From Phenylobacterium montanum (lineage in GTDB: Bacteria; Pseudomonadota; Alphaproteobacteria; Caulobacterales; Caulobacteraceae), in the NCBI RefSeq assembly GCF_018135625.1, contig NZ_CP073078.1, positions 3,690,501-3,754,500 on the forward strand: a stretch of 64,000 bases of DNA. The letters are read 5' to 3'. Made by a program: the position numbers and the translations under genes. The notes below the pieces were generated by a model that ran no database searches, was not told where the DNA came from, and saw nothing but the letters and a program-made list of their open reading frames with translations. Positions within the stretch are counted from its first letter, which is position 1. Each line of letters starts with the position of its first letter. Of this stretch, positions 1 through 8,117 are shown piece after piece.

Positions 1-453
1 TTCGGGGCCATAGCCGACCGCTTCGGCCATCGCTGCGCCATGCTGAGCTTCGGCGCCGGCCTTGTGCCCCTGACCTTCCTTTTGCTCGACGCCACCGACG
101 CCAGCCTGTGGGTCTCCACCGCCCTGATGGGGATCAGCTTTTCGGTGGTGCCGGCGGTGATCTGGCCCACGACCGCCATGCTGGTGGAGGAGCGGCGTCT
201 CGGCACGGCCTTCGGCGTTATCAACGTGCTGCAGAGCCTGGGCATGTTCCTCTGCAACTGGATCGCCGGGGGGCTGAACGACGCCTACCGAGCCGGCCCG
301 GCGCACCCGGAGGGGTATGGCCCGATGCTGGTCATGTTCGGCGCGCTCAGCCTCGTCGGCTTCCTTTGCACGCTCGCGCTGTGGCGGCGTGAGAGTGGAC
401 CGAATGGCCACGGCCTGGGGAGGCCGCCCTCAGCATCGAGCGCCGCCGCCTGA
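1..453 (+). CDS. MFS transporter, C-terminal part (cut by window start)
   Basis: The reading frame is open from base 1, so the N-terminal half lies outside the window. The visible 150 residues begin with a loop of the form GAIADRFGHR, the conserved major facilitator cytoplasmic loop between helices 8 and 9. About four hydrophobic segments follow, including LSFGAGLVPLTFLLLDA and MLVMFGALSLVGFLCTLAL, matching the last four helices of a 12-helix carrier. The tail is short and basic. The fold assignment is secure; the substrate cannot be inferred from this part. It lies 39 bases before a small membrane protein on the same strand. Confidence 0.8.
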   Translation, partial: FGAIADRFGHRCAMLSFGAGLVPLTFLLLDATDASLWVSTALMGISFSVVPAVIWPTTAMLVEERRLGTAFGVINVLQSLGMFLCNWIAGGLNDAYRAGPAHPEGYGPMLVMFGALSLVGFLCTLALWRRESGPNGHGLGRPPSASSAAA

Positions 454-492
454 CAGCTTGACGGGAGCCTATGTGTTCGGCGTGATCGTCGG

Positions 493-777
493 ATGAGCCA
501 AGATAGGGCTACCCAGGCCGATCTCACAAAGCAAAGCATAGCCTACGCCCTGATCGGGTTCGGCGCGCCGTCCCTGTTTGCCGGCATGATGTTGTTTCGG
601 ATTGTCTTTCTTCCAGGCCACAGCGGGCCTTCTTTGGCCAAGATTTCCTTCTCACACCCGGCGTTTGTCGTATCGGCGATTTTGATGGGATTTGGTTCGA
701 CCCTGTTCTTCGGCGGATTGTCGATACTCAAGTCGGTAAAACGGGCGATCGGCCGGCACCGAAACGACCGTGGATAG
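493..777 (+). CDS. small two-helix membrane protein, unknown function
   Basis: A 94-residue protein with two clear hydrophobic stretches, roughly residues 17-38 (starting IAYALIGFGAPSLFAG) and 56-79 (FVVSAILMGFGSTLFFGGLS). They are separated by a short polar loop, and the C-terminus is strongly basic. It probably sits in the inner membrane with both ends in the cytoplasm. I do not recognise the family. Its stop codon is immediately followed by the stop codon of the convergent LysR gene, with no base between them. Codon use is a little less GC-rich than its neighbours. Confidence 0.55.
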   Translation: MSQDRATQADLTKQSIAYALIGFGAPSLFAGMMLFRIVFLPGHSGPSLAKISFSHPAFVVSAILMGFGSTLFFGGLSILKSVKRAIGRHRNDRG

Positions 778-1692
778 CTATCGGACCGGCGTCTCGGGCT
801 GCGCCCCGACGATATAGGCTGTCAGCCCCTCCGCCAGATGGTCGAACATCAGCCGCATGCGGCGGCTGGCCTTCAGGTCCTCGTGCATCACCACCCAGGT
901 CTCCAGCTGGAAGCCGAACGCATCGGGCAGCACCCGCACCAGATTTGGATCGCGGCGGGCTATGCCGACCTGGCACCCGCCGATGCCGAAGCCGGCGCGC
1001 AGGGCGGCCAGCTGGGCCAGGTCGCTGTCGGCGCGGAAGGTGAAGGTCTCGCGGCTGACCGGCCCGGTCAGGTCGTCGACGGAGTCGCCGAGCGAGCTTT
1101 CCTGGTCGTAGCCGATCACCGCATGGTCGGCCACGTCGGCCATGATGGCCGGGGTTCCGCGCCGCTGCAGATAGCGGCGGTGGGCGTAGAGGCCGATCTC
1201 CAGGCTGCCGATGCGCTTGGCCAGCAGCGCGCCCTGGGTCGGGCGGACCATGCGCACGGCGATGTCGGCGGCGCGGCGGAGCAGGTCCTCGGCCCTGTTG
1301 GATAGCACCAGCTCGACCACGACCTTGGGGTACAGGTCGTTGAACTCGGCCAGGATCGGCGGCAGCACCTCGGCGCCGATGATCTCGCTGGCGGTGACCC
1401 GGACCACGCCGGCTACCTCGTCCGCCTCGGCCGAGGCGTCGCGGGCTGCGGCGGCGGCGGCCGAGGCCATGGTCTCCAGATAGGGGCCGAGTTCACGGGC
1501 CAGGTCGGTGGGCCGCAGGCCGGTGGGCGAGCGGGTGAAGAGAGGCAAGCCCAGCGCCTGCTCCAGCTGCTCGATATGTCGCCCGACGGTCGGCTGCGAC
1601 AGCCCAAGGGTTCGCGCCGCCCCGGACAGGCTGCCGGCGCGCAGCACGGCCCTCAGGGTGCGATAGAGCGACCAGTCCACGTCCTTGCTCAT
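778..1692 (-). CDS. LysR-family transcriptional regulator
   Basis: A 304-residue LysR regulator. The N-terminal winged helix-turn-helix is visible in LRAVLRAGSLSGAARTLG followed by LSQPTVGRHIEQLEQALG, and the rest matches a periplasmic-binding-protein-like effector domain. I chose the internal ATG at 1692 (MSKDVDWSLY) because the longer form adds an unlikely cysteine-rich leader and would run over the divergent promoter. It is divergent from the NAD(P)-binding protein at 1784, so it probably controls that gene and itself, the usual LysR arrangement. The effector is unknown. Confidence 0.88.
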   Translation of the reverse strand: MSKDVDWSLYRTLRAVLRAGSLSGAARTLGLSQPTVGRHIEQLEQALGLPLFTRSPTGLRPTDLARELGPYLETMASAAAAAARDASAEADEVAGVVRVTASEIIGAEVLPPILAEFNDLYPKVVVELVLSNRAEDLLRRAADIAVRMVRPTQGALLAKRIGSLEIGLYAHRRYLQRRGTPAIMADVADHAVIGYDQESSLGDSVDDLTGPVSRETFTFRADSDLAQLAALRAGFGIGGCQVGIARRDPNLVRVLPDAFGFQLETWVVMHEDLKASRRMRLMFDHLAEGLTAYIVGAQPETPVR

Positions 1693-1783
1693 ACAGATTC
1701 GTATATCAAACCCACAGCTTTCCACAATTCCGTCTAGCGGCCTGAGGCGGCATTCTCCCAGCATCAGACACGAGGAGGACGCC
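1693..1783. promoter_or_regulatory. divergent promoter region, LysR gene / NAD(P)-binding protein
   Basis: This 91-base gap between two divergent starts must contain both promoters. Near 1695-1715 there is an AT-richer imperfect dyad (ATTCGTATATCAA) of the T-N11-A type bound by LysR proteins. A strong ribosome-binding site, GAGGAGG, precedes the rightward ATG at 1784. The operator call is an inference from position and base composition. Confidence 0.4.
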
Positions 1784-2812
1784 ATGTCCGGTCAAACCCA
1801 AGCTCTCCGCACGGCCCCCGAGCGCACGGCGCTTGTCATCGGCGCCGGCGGTTCCTTCGGCCTGCACGCCACCCTGGCCCTGATCGGCCACGGCTGGCAG
1901 GTCCGCGCCCTGGTCCGCGACCCGGCCAAGGCCGCCGCTCGCCATGGCCAGCGCCTGCCGGTGCAGTGGGTCCGCGGCGACGCCATGAACCCGGCCGAGG
2001 TGGCCGAGGCCGCCCGCGGCGCGCAGGTGATCGTCCACGCCGTCAACCCGCCCGGCTATCGCAACTGGGCCGGCACGGTCCTGCCCATGCTGGCCTCGAC
2101 CATCGCCGCGGCAAAGGCCGAGGGCGCGCGCATCGTCCTGCCCGGCACGGTCTACAACTTCGCCCCCGACAGCGGACCCATGATCCGCGAAGACGCCCCG
2201 CAACAGCCCGTCACCCGCAAGGGGAAGATCCGCGCCGAAATGGAGCGGATGCTGCGCGCCGCCAGCGAGGAGGGCGCCCGCGCCTTAGTGCTGCGCGCCG
2301 GCGACTTCTTCGGCCCCGCCGCGCCCAATAGCGCGCTCGCCTGGCTGACCCTGCGCACCAAGGGCCGCGTCACCGGCGTGTTCAAGCCCGGCCCGGCCTC
2401 GGTCGGCCACGCCTTCGCCTACCTGCCGGACATGGTCGAGGCCATGGCCCGGCTGCTCGATTGCGAGGCGGATCTGGCGTCCTACGAGGTGTTCCACTTC
2501 CGTGGCCACTGGCTGCAAGGCGACAATAGTCTGGCCGCCGCGGTGCGCCGTGCGACCGGGCGGCCCCAACGGGTCCTGCCCTTCCCGGTCCCGATGCTGT
2601 GGGCGCTGGCGCCCTTCAACGAGACCTTCCGCGAGATGCTGGAGATGCTCTACCTGTGGCGCCGGCCGATCGGGCTGGACAATAGCAAGCTGGTCGCCTT
2701 CCTGGGCGCCGAGCCGCACACCGACCTCGACAGCGCCGTCCGCGCGGCCCTCACCGACCTGGAAACCGCCCCGGCCGAGCCCGCTGCAGCGGTCCGGCCA
2801 GTGCTCGCCTGA
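1784..2812 (+). CDS. NAD(P)-binding epimerase/NmrA-type protein
   Basis: A 342-residue Rossmann-fold protein of the atypical short-chain dehydrogenase type. The nucleotide-binding loop is TALVIGAGGSFGLHATLAL near residues 16-34, followed by RALVRDP, the strand-2 end that usually selects NADP. A later segment, IVLPGTVYNFAP, occupies the position of the active-site region in this family. The substrate is unknown; relatives act on sugar nucleotides or serve as redox sensors. GAGGAGG lies 5 bases before the ATG. It diverges from a LysR gene, its likely regulator, and its end abuts the convergent trcR gene. Confidence 0.82.
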   Translation: MSGQTQALRTAPERTALVIGAGGSFGLHATLALIGHGWQVRALVRDPAKAAARHGQRLPVQWVRGDAMNPAEVAEAARGAQVIVHAVNPPGYRNWAGTVLPMLASTIAAAKAEGARIVLPGTVYNFAPDSGPMIREDAPQQPVTRKGKIRAEMERMLRAASEEGARALVLRAGDFFGPAAPNSALAWLTLRTKGRVTGVFKPGPASVGHAFAYLPDMVEAMARLLDCEADLASYEVFHFRGHWLQGDNSLAAAVRRATGRPQRVLPFPVPMLWALAPFNETFREMLEMLYLWRRPIGLDNSKLVAFLGAEPHTDLDSAVRAALTDLETAPAEPAAAVRPVLA

Positions 2813-3451
2813 TCAGTCTTCCTCGTGGAAGCCGGCGTCTTCATCCTCGTGATGGGCGCCGGTTTCGGCTGCGGGGCGTAAGGAGGCGCCGTCATCGACG
2901 ATCCCCTTCTTGGCGTCTTCCTTGGCCTTCTTCTCCGCCGCCTTCTTGACGATGGCGTCCAGCTCCAGCTGGGTGATCAGGCCGAGGGTCACCGGGTCCA
3001 CCGGCTTGATGTTGCTGGCGTTCCAATGGGTGCGGTTGCGCACCTGGTCGATGGTCGCCTTGGTGGTGCCGAGCGTCTTGACGATCTGGCTGTCGGCGAT
3101 CTCGGGGTGGTTGCGCAGGAACCAGGCGATGGCGTCCGGACGGTCCTGGCGGCGGGAGACGGGCGTGTAGCGCGGGGCCTTCTTGGCCGGCTTCAGAAGC
3201 TCGGCGTGGCGGCTCTTCTGCGCCTTCATGCGATAGGCGGGGTTGGCCTGGGCCGTGTCCAGCTCCTGGCGCGACAGCTGGCCATTGGCGATCGGGTCGG
3301 CGCCGCGGATGTCGCGCGCCACCTCGCCGTCGGCGATGCCCTTCACTTCCAAGGGGTGCAGGCCGCAGAAATCGGCGATCTGCTCGAAGCTCAGCGAAGT
3401 GTTGTCGACCAGCCAGACGGCGGTCGCCTTGGGCATCAGGATGTCGGCCAT
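2813..3451 (-). CDS. trcR: TrcR-type cell-cycle transcriptional regulator (DUF1013)
   Basis: A 212-residue protein beginning MADILMPKATAVWLVDNTSL and containing IADFCGLHPLEVKGIADGEV, the start of the DUF1013 family now called TrcR (cell-cycle transcriptional regulator) in alphaproteobacteria. A second helical segment, IVKTLGTTKATIDQVRNRTH, looks like a helix-turn-helix. The C-terminus is lysine-rich, then acidic and histidine-rich. I chose the start at 3451 because the family begins there and the longer form reads through a hairpin. The role in cell-cycle transcription is known from the family, not shown here. It lies downstream of, and is separated by a hairpin from, the quinone oxidoreductase gene. 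Confidence 0.82.
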   Translation of the reverse strand: MADILMPKATAVWLVDNTSLSFEQIADFCGLHPLEVKGIADGEVARDIRGADPIANGQLSRQELDTAQANPAYRMKAQKSRHAELLKPAKKAPRYTPVSRRQDRPDAIAWFLRNHPEIADSQIVKTLGTTKATIDQVRNRTHWNASNIKPVDPVTLGLITQLELDAIVKKAAEKKAKEDAKKGIVDDGASLRPAAETGAHHEDEDAGFHEED

Positions 3452-3485
3452 GAGCGGAACCTTTCCATGGTCCAGAAATGACGGC

Positions 3486-3505
3486 GCCCGGCCTTTCGGC
3501 CGGGC
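3486..3505 (-). terminator. hairpin between quinone oxidoreductase and trcR
   Basis: A perfect 8-bp stem (GCCCGGCC/GGCCGGGC) with a four-base loop that reads GAAA on the minus strand, a stable GNRA tetraloop. It lies about 65 bases past the stop of the minus-strand quinone oxidoreductase gene. Only a weak T-run follows, so it may be an attenuating or RNA-stabilising hairpin in the trcR leader rather than a full terminator. Confidence 0.5.
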
Positions 3506-3571
3506 GGTGTTGAGCTCTGTATAGGGCCGATTGCGGCCAAAGCCAATCGCAATCAGGGGCGAGAGCGCCAC

Positions 3572-4558
3572 CTACGCGATCAGCATCACCTTGCCCACAT
3601 GGGCGCCGGCCTCGAGGTGGGCGTGGGCCTCGGCCGCCTTGTCCAGGGGGAAGCGTGCGTCGATCACCGGGGTCAGCTTGCCGGCTTCGATCCAGGGCCA
3701 GACGGTTTTCTCCACCGCCGCGGCCAGGCGCGCCTTCTCGTCGGCGGTGCGGGGGCGCAGGGTCGAGCCGGTCAGCACCAGCCGCTTCTGCATGATGGCC
3801 AAGAGGTTCAGCTCGACCTTCGCGCCCGCCTGGGTGGCGATGATCACGATCCGCCCGCCGGTGTTCAGCGCCTCGATGTCCTTGGCCAGATAGTCGCCGC
3901 CGACCATGTCCAGCACGACGTCGACCCCGCCCAGGGCCTTGGCCGCCTCGGCGAAGTCGTCCTTGGAGGTGTCGATGGCGTGGTCGGCGCCCAGCTTCAG
4001 CGCCGCTGCGGCCTTGTCGGCGCCCCGGCCGGTGGCGATCACCCGCGCGCCGGCGGCCTTGGCCATCTGGATCGCGGCGACGCCAATGCCCGAGGTCGCG
4101 CCATGAACCATCAGGGTCTCGCCGGCCTTCAGCCCCCCGTGCTCGAACACGTTGGCGTAGACGGTGAACACCGTCTCGGGCAGGGCCGCCGCCTGGACGA
4201 AGTCGAAGCCCTTGGGGAGCGGCAGGGCGTGGCGCGCATCGACCAGGGCGTATTCGGCATAGCCCCCGCCGCCCAGGAGCGCGGTGACCTTGTCGCCCAC
4301 GGCCCAGCGCGGCGCGGCTTCGCCCAGGGCCGCGACCTCGCCCGCCACCTCCAGGCCCAGGGTCGCCGGCGCGCCCGGCGGCGGCGGATAGAAACCCAGG
4401 CGCTGGACAATGTCCGGCCGATTGACCCCGGCGGCGCGGACCCGGATCAGGATCTGGCCCGGCCCGGGCTTCGGCGTCGCCAGGCGGGCAGGCCTCAATG
4501 CCGAGGCCTGGCCCTTGCCGCCCTCGACCTCGATCGCGACCATCTGTTCGGGGATCAT
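3572..4558 (-). CDS. NAD(P)H:quinone oxidoreductase, zinc-free MDR family
   Basis: A 328-residue medium-chain reductase of the zeta-crystallin/quinone oxidoreductase type. Visible hallmarks are the N-terminal GroES-like segment with RVRAAGVNRPDIVQRLG, the glycine-rich EVAGEVAALG stretch, and the NADPH-binding MVHGATSGIGVAAIQMAKA. The catalytic-zinc cysteines and the structural-zinc lobe of alcohol dehydrogenases are absent. I chose the ATG at 4558 because AGGAG lies seven bases before it and the family starts near MIPEQMVAIEV. It probably reduces quinones or enones in the cytoplasm. The DUF1192 gene diverges from it. Confidence 0.87.
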   Translation of the reverse strand: MIPEQMVAIEVEGGKGQASALRPARLATPKPGPGQILIRVRAAGVNRPDIVQRLGFYPPPPGAPATLGLEVAGEVAALGEAAPRWAVGDKVTALLGGGGYAEYALVDARHALPLPKGFDFVQAAALPETVFTVYANVFEHGGLKAGETLMVHGATSGIGVAAIQMAKAAGARVIATGRGADKAAAALKLGADHAIDTSKDDFAEAAKALGGVDVVLDMVGGDYLAKDIEALNTGGRIVIIATQAGAKVELNLLAIMQKRLVLTGSTLRPRTADEKARLAAAVEKTVWPWIEAGKLTPVIDARFPLDKAAEAHAHLEAGAHVGKVMLIA

Positions 4559-4638
4559 CACGCGCTCCTGGCTTGCGCGGCTGGCGGCCGCGTGCGTCAA
4601 ATAGGGCGCTTTGGGCTCCAGCGACAGGGAGAGCGCAC

Positions 4639-4839
4639 ATGATGGAGGAGGCGCCGCCGCCGAGGCGAGGCCGGGGCCAGGCCCTTATCGACGTCAGTCG
4701 CGAGGACCTGGACCTCTATGCGGTCGAGGAGCTGGAGGAGCGGGTCGGCCTGCTGCAGGCCGAAATCGAACGCACGCGGTCCCAGATTGAACGCAAGCGC
4801 AGCGGCCGGGCCGCGGCCGATGCTTTGTTTAAGAGATAG
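4639..4839 (+). CDS. DUF1192 small coiled-coil protein
   Basis: A 66-residue protein whose second half, beginning LYAVEELEERVGLLQAEIER, is a short predicted coiled coil with a heptad-like pattern, ending basic. This matches the alphaproteobacterial DUF1192 family, which has no established function. A GGGAGAG ribosome-binding site precedes the ATG. It diverges from the quinone oxidoreductase and sits upstream of rcdA on the same strand, separated by a 233-base gap. Confidence 0.72.
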   Translation: MMEEAPPPRRGRGQALIDVSREDLDLYAVEELEERVGLLQAEIERTRSQIERKRSGRAAADALFKR

Positions 4840-4870
4840 CAACCATAATATTGTTGTGCTGTTCCCCAGC

Positions 4871-4961
4871 GATTCACAAGATCAAGCGTAGCCGTGAGCG
4901 TAGAAGGGAAAACTGCGACTTGGAGCGTCGATGACGATGCTCTTCGAATCGGCCCAGACTC
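4871..4961. promoter_or_regulatory. cluster of three GANTC (CcrM) sites upstream of rcdA
   Basis: GATTC at 4871, GAATC at 4946 and GACTC at 4957 fall inside the 233-base gap before rcdA. At this base composition one site every 300 bases or so would be expected by chance. In Caulobacter relatives, clustered GANTC sites in promoters mark genes whose transcription follows CcrM methylation and GcrA. The sites are directly visible; the regulatory role is inferred. Confidence 0.4.
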
Positions 4962-5072
4962 GCCCGGCAGGCGAAGCTTTGCTATGGACTGTGACATTCG
5001 GTGTGACTGGCACGGGGGTTGCAAGCCCTCCGCCGAACCGGGCCGAGACCCCGGGCTTGAAAAGGCGAGTTT

Positions 5073-5597
5073 ATGAACCAGACCGAACATGGCCCGATCG
5101 TCGCCGGTGACTGGCGCGCCGAAGTGGTGCGCGACTTCGCTCAGTCGGAGCTGTTCGACCACACCTTCCGCGAGGGCATGAGCCTGGTGGAGGAAACCGC
5201 GGCCTATCTGGACGGCCCCGGCCGGCAGGAATCCAAGCGGCTGGACCGCTCTTCGGCCCTGGAATACGCCAGCGAAAGCATGCGCCTGACCACCCGCCTG
5301 ATGCAGGTGGCTTCCTGGCTGCTCGTCCAGCGCGCCGTGCGCGAGGGCGAAATGGAGCCGCACCTGGCCTGCGATTCCCGTTATCGCATCGGCGCCGAGG
5401 GCTTGGCCGCCGGCGCGGCGGTGGGCGGCCAGCTGCCGATCGGCCTGACCGACCTTCTGGACCGCTCCGAGCGCCTCTTTGACCGGGTGCTGCACCTGGA
5501 CAAACGCATGTACCAGGATGTCGACGCCGCCGCCGAGACCCGACCCAACCCGGTGGCCTCGCAGTTCGAGCGCCTGCAGGCGGCTTTCGGGATCTGA
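5073..5597 (+). CDS. rcdA: RcdA, CtrA-degradation adaptor (DUF1465)
   Basis: A 174-residue, mostly helical protein of the DUF1465/RcdA family. Recognisable segments are FAQSELFDHTFREGMSLVEE, RLTTRLMQVASWLLVQRAV near the middle, and LLDRSERLFDRVLHLDKRMY near the C-terminus. In Caulobacter, RcdA is an adaptor in the hierarchy with CpdR and PopA that delivers CtrA and other substrates to ClpXP at the cell pole. The disordered C-terminal tail seen in that protein is short here. The start follows GAAAAGGCG. Its promoter region carries three GANTC sites. Assignment by family is strong; substrate specificity is inferred. Confidence 0.87.
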   Translation: MNQTEHGPIVAGDWRAEVVRDFAQSELFDHTFREGMSLVEETAAYLDGPGRQESKRLDRSSALEYASESMRLTTRLMQVASWLLVQRAVREGEMEPHLACDSRYRIGAEGLAAGAAVGGQLPIGLTDLLDRSERLFDRVLHLDKRMYQDVDAAAETRPNPVASQFERLQAAFGI

Positions 5598-5620
5598 TCA
5601 CCCTCACGCACCTCTTAAAT

Positions 5621-5728
5621 TCCTCATCCTGAGGCGCCCGCGCAGCGGGCCTCGAAGGACGCATTGGCGGCGCCGTGGTTGCGCCCTTCGAGGTTCGCCG
5701 CTTCGCGTCGAGCACCTCAGGGTGAGGA
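5621..5728. repeat. long intergenic inverted-repeat element
   Basis: The outer arms TCCTCATCCTGAGG and CCTCAGGGTGAGGA pair at 13 of 14 positions, and inner arms CCTCGAAGG/CCTTCGAGG pair perfectly, giving a cruciform of about 108 bases between rcdA and rpmE. Elements with this CCTCATCCTGAGG signature are dispersed between genes in many alphaproteobacterial genomes. This is the only copy I see in the window, so its repeat status here rests on recognition of the motif. Confidence 0.7.
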
Positions 5729-5745
5729 CTTTGGAAATGCAAAAA

Positions 5746-5770
5746 GCCGGCTCGCATCGCTGCGGCCGGC
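5746..5770 (-). terminator. bidirectional rho-independent terminator after rpmE
   Basis: Stem GCCGGC/GCCGGC with a 13-base loop, flanked by AAAAA on one side and TTTT on the other, so it can end transcripts from both directions. On the minus strand it lies about 40 bases after the rpmE stop and ends in a run of five T. On the plus strand it could also end rcdA transcripts that read through the inverted repeat. Confidence 0.7.
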
Positions 5771-5807
5771 TTTTGCTTTGCGCGGCGCCCGAAGGGGCGG
5801 CCGACGC

Positions 5808-6032
5808 TTACTTCTTCAGGAAGCCGCCGTACTTGGCCGCGAAGCGCGACACGCGGCCGCCGCGGTCCATCAGCTGCTGGTTGCCGCCGGTCCACGCCGG
5901 GTGGGTCTTCGGGTCGATGTCCAGGTGCAGGGACGCGCCTTCCTTGCCGTAGGTCGAGCGGGTCTGATAGGTCGTCCCATCGGTCATCACCACGGTGATG
6001 AAGTGATAGTCGGGGTGGCCAGCTTGTTTCAT
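5808..6032 (-). CDS. rpmE: 50S ribosomal protein L31
   Basis: A 74-residue bL31. It begins [20 protein letters not shown] and includes [13 protein letters not shown] and [14 protein letters not shown], which are diagnostic. There are no cysteines, so this is the zinc-independent form usual in this lineage. The start was placed at MKQAG by family alignment, since the longer frame reads into unrelated leader. It is followed by a strong terminator and preceded by a gap of 200 bases that must carry its promoter. Confidence 0.95.
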   Translation of the reverse strand: MKQAGHPDYHFITVVMTDGTTYQTRSTYGKEGASLHLDIDPKTHPAWTGGNQQLMDRGGRVSRFAAKYGGFLKK

Positions 6033-6232
6033 CGTCAGTTCGTACCGACTTCTTAATAAGGGGACGGACACGGACGGCGAAACACCGGCCCGCGAGGATG
6101 GGCGGCTATACACGAAGCTGGGGCGCCAAGGCAAGGGGGCGCCAAGCGGAGTCTTTGTCTAGGGGCTATCCCGGATAGGCAACCGGCTCCGGACCGGCTA
6201 ATCCGCCGCGCGAGGGTTTGAGGAAAGCTTGC

Positions 6233-8080
6233 ATGAGTGACGCCACAGCCGACGAAGCGGTCGCCGCGGGCCGGCCGAACGCCGGGGCGGTCCTGGCCCA
6301 GTCGATGAGCCAGGCGGCGGCGCGCCGGCCGAAGAGCCGCGACCTCTCGCCGCTGGCCGGCCTGTGGCCGCACGTGCGCGCCCATATCGGCGACGCCATC
6401 GGCGGCGGCCTGTTCCTGATCGTCTCCTCGTCGGCCACGGTGGGGCTGTCCGCGGCCGGGCGCTACGTCGTCGACCACGGCCTGCAGCTGGGCACGCCCC
6501 AGGCGCTGAACCAGGCCTTCGGCGCCCTGTCGGTGGTCGTCGCCCTGCTCGCCGCCGCCACCGCCCTGCGCTTCTATTTCGTCTCGCGGCTGGGCGAGCG
6601 CGTGGTCGCCGACCTGCGCCGCCAGGTCTACGACCACATCCTGACCCTCGACCCGGCCTTCTTCACCCAGACCCGTACGGGCGAAGTGCTGTCGCGCATG
6701 ACCACCGACATGACCATCATCGAGACGGTCAGCGCCTACGCCTCGATCGCCCTGCGCAACCTTCTGATGTTCATCGGCTCGCTCGGCATGCTGATCGCGT
6801 TCGTGCCGCGCTACACCATCTTCGTGCTGGTGCTGGTGCTGTTCGTGCTGGCGCCCCTGTTCCTGTTCGGCCGCCGCGTGCGCAAGCTGTCCATGACCGC
6901 CCAGGACCGCTTCGCCGAGGCGGTGGGCTTTGCAGGCGAAAGCCTGGACGCGCTGGAGACGGTCCAGGCCTTCAACCGCGAGGCCAATGTCTCGGCCCGG
7001 TTCGGCGCCGGGGTCGAGGCCGCGTTCAGGGCCTCGATGGCCCGCGTCAGGGCCCGCGCCCTGATGGCGGCCCTGGTGATCGCCCTGATCTTCGCCGGCG
7101 TGGGCGGCATTCTCTATCTCGCCTGCACGGCGGTGTTCATCCAGCACACCATGAGCGGCGGTACGCTCCTGCAGTTCATCGTGCTGTCGGTGCTGGCCGC
7201 CAGCTCGGTCGGGCAGATTGGCGAGGTGATGGGCGAGATGCAGAAGGCCGCCGGGGCCATGGACCGCATCAGCGAGCTGCTCGCGGCCAGGCCCGCCATC
7301 GCGCCGCCGCCGATCCCCGTCGCCCTGCCCGAGCCGCCCCGCGGCGCGATCAGCTTCGAGCACGTTGACTTCGCCTATCCGGGCCGTCCCGACCTCCCGG
7401 CGCTGAAGGATTTCAGCCTGTCGGTGAAGCCCGGCGAGCGGGTGGCCCTGGTCGGCCCCTCGGGCGCCGGCAAGAGCACGGTGCTGCGCCTTCTGCTGCG
7501 CTTCTACGACCCCCAGGGCGGGGTGGTGCGTCTGGACGGGGTGGATTTGAAACAGGCCGATCCGGCCAAGGCCCGGGCACGCATCGCCCTCGTCGGCCAG
7601 GACGCCCCGCTGTTCTCGGGCTCGGCCTACGAGAACCTGGCCTTCGCCCGCGACGGCGCCAGCCAGGAGGAGATGCAGGCCGCCGCCCGGGCAGCCCAGG
7701 CTTTCAGCTTCCTCTCGGCCCTGCCGGAAGGCTTCGACACCCCGATCGGCGAGCGGGCCAAGACCCTGTCCGGCGGCCAGCGCCAGCGCCTGGCCATCGC
7801 CCGGGCCCTGCTGCGGGACGCGCCGATCCTCTTGCTCGACGAAGCCACCAGCGCCCTGGACGCCGAAAACGAGCGGCTGGTGCAGGAGGCCCTGCACGAG
7901 GCCATGACCGGCCGCACCACCCTGGTCATCGCCCACCGTCTGGCCACCGTGCTGGAGGCCGACCGCATCGTGGTGATGGACGAGGGCCATGTGGTCGAGG
8001 AGGGCGACCACGCCGAGCTGGTGGCCAAGGGCGGGCTCTATGCGCGCCTGGCCAAGCTGCAGTTCGGGGTGGAAGCGTAA
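6233..8080 (+). CDS. ABC exporter half-transporter (ABCB/MsbA type)
   Basis: A 615-residue fused permease/ATPase. The first half has about six membrane helices and the segment DLRRQVYDHILTLDPAFFTQ with TGEVLSRMTTD, typical of type-1 exporters. The nucleotide-binding domain carries Walker A GPSGAGKST, signature LSGGQRQRLAIARAL, Walker B ILLLDEATSALD and the switch histidine in VIAHRL. It should act as a homodimer or heterodimer exporting lipids, peptides or drugs; the substrate is not evident. I chose the ATG at 6233, with AGGAAA just upstream, over an upstream TTG. A hairpin follows it. Confidence 0.9.
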   Translation: MSDATADEAVAAGRPNAGAVLAQSMSQAAARRPKSRDLSPLAGLWPHVRAHIGDAIGGGLFLIVSSSATVGLSAAGRYVVDHGLQLGTPQALNQAFGALSVVVALLAAATALRFYFVSRLGERVVADLRRQVYDHILTLDPAFFTQTRTGEVLSRMTTDMTIIETVSAYASIALRNLLMFIGSLGMLIAFVPRYTIFVLVLVLFVLAPLFLFGRRVRKLSMTAQDRFAEAVGFAGESLDALETVQAFNREANVSARFGAGVEAAFRASMARVRARALMAALVIALIFAGVGGILYLACTAVFIQHTMSGGTLLQFIVLSVLAASSVGQIGEVMGEMQKAAGAMDRISELLAARPAIAPPPIPVALPEPPRGAISFEHVDFAYPGRPDLPALKDFSLSVKPGERVALVGPSGAGKSTVLRLLLRFYDPQGGVVRLDGVDLKQADPAKARARIALVGQDAPLFSGSAYENLAFARDGASQEEMQAAARAAQAFSFLSALPEGFDTPIGERAKTLSGGQRQRLAIARALLRDAPILLLDEATSALDAENERLVQEALHEAMTGRTTLVIAHRLATVLEADRIVVMDEGHVVEEGDHAELVAKGGLYARLAKLQFGVEA

Positions 8081-8084
8081 GGAA

Positions 8085-8108
8085 CCCCTTCCCCCTTGCG
8101 GGAAGGGG
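8085..8108. terminator. hairpin between ABC exporter and suhB
   Basis: A perfect 9-bp stem CCCCTTCCC/GGGAAGGGG with a six-base loop, in the 37-base gap between two convergent genes. It probably ends transcripts from both sides, although neither side has a long T-run. Confidence 0.55.
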
Positions 8109-8117
8109 CAGGGGCTT

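Noticed and set aside
2892-4640. 582-codon minus-strand frame overlapping trcR and the quinone oxidoreductase
   Set aside because: It reads both genes out of frame and yields Arg/Gly-rich sequence without family motifs.
4894-5076. A 60-codon frame ending at the rcdA start (ATGA overlap)
   Set aside because: It starts with GTG, has no ribosome-binding site, matches no family I know and lies in the region of the CcrM sites, so it is probably promoter DNA.
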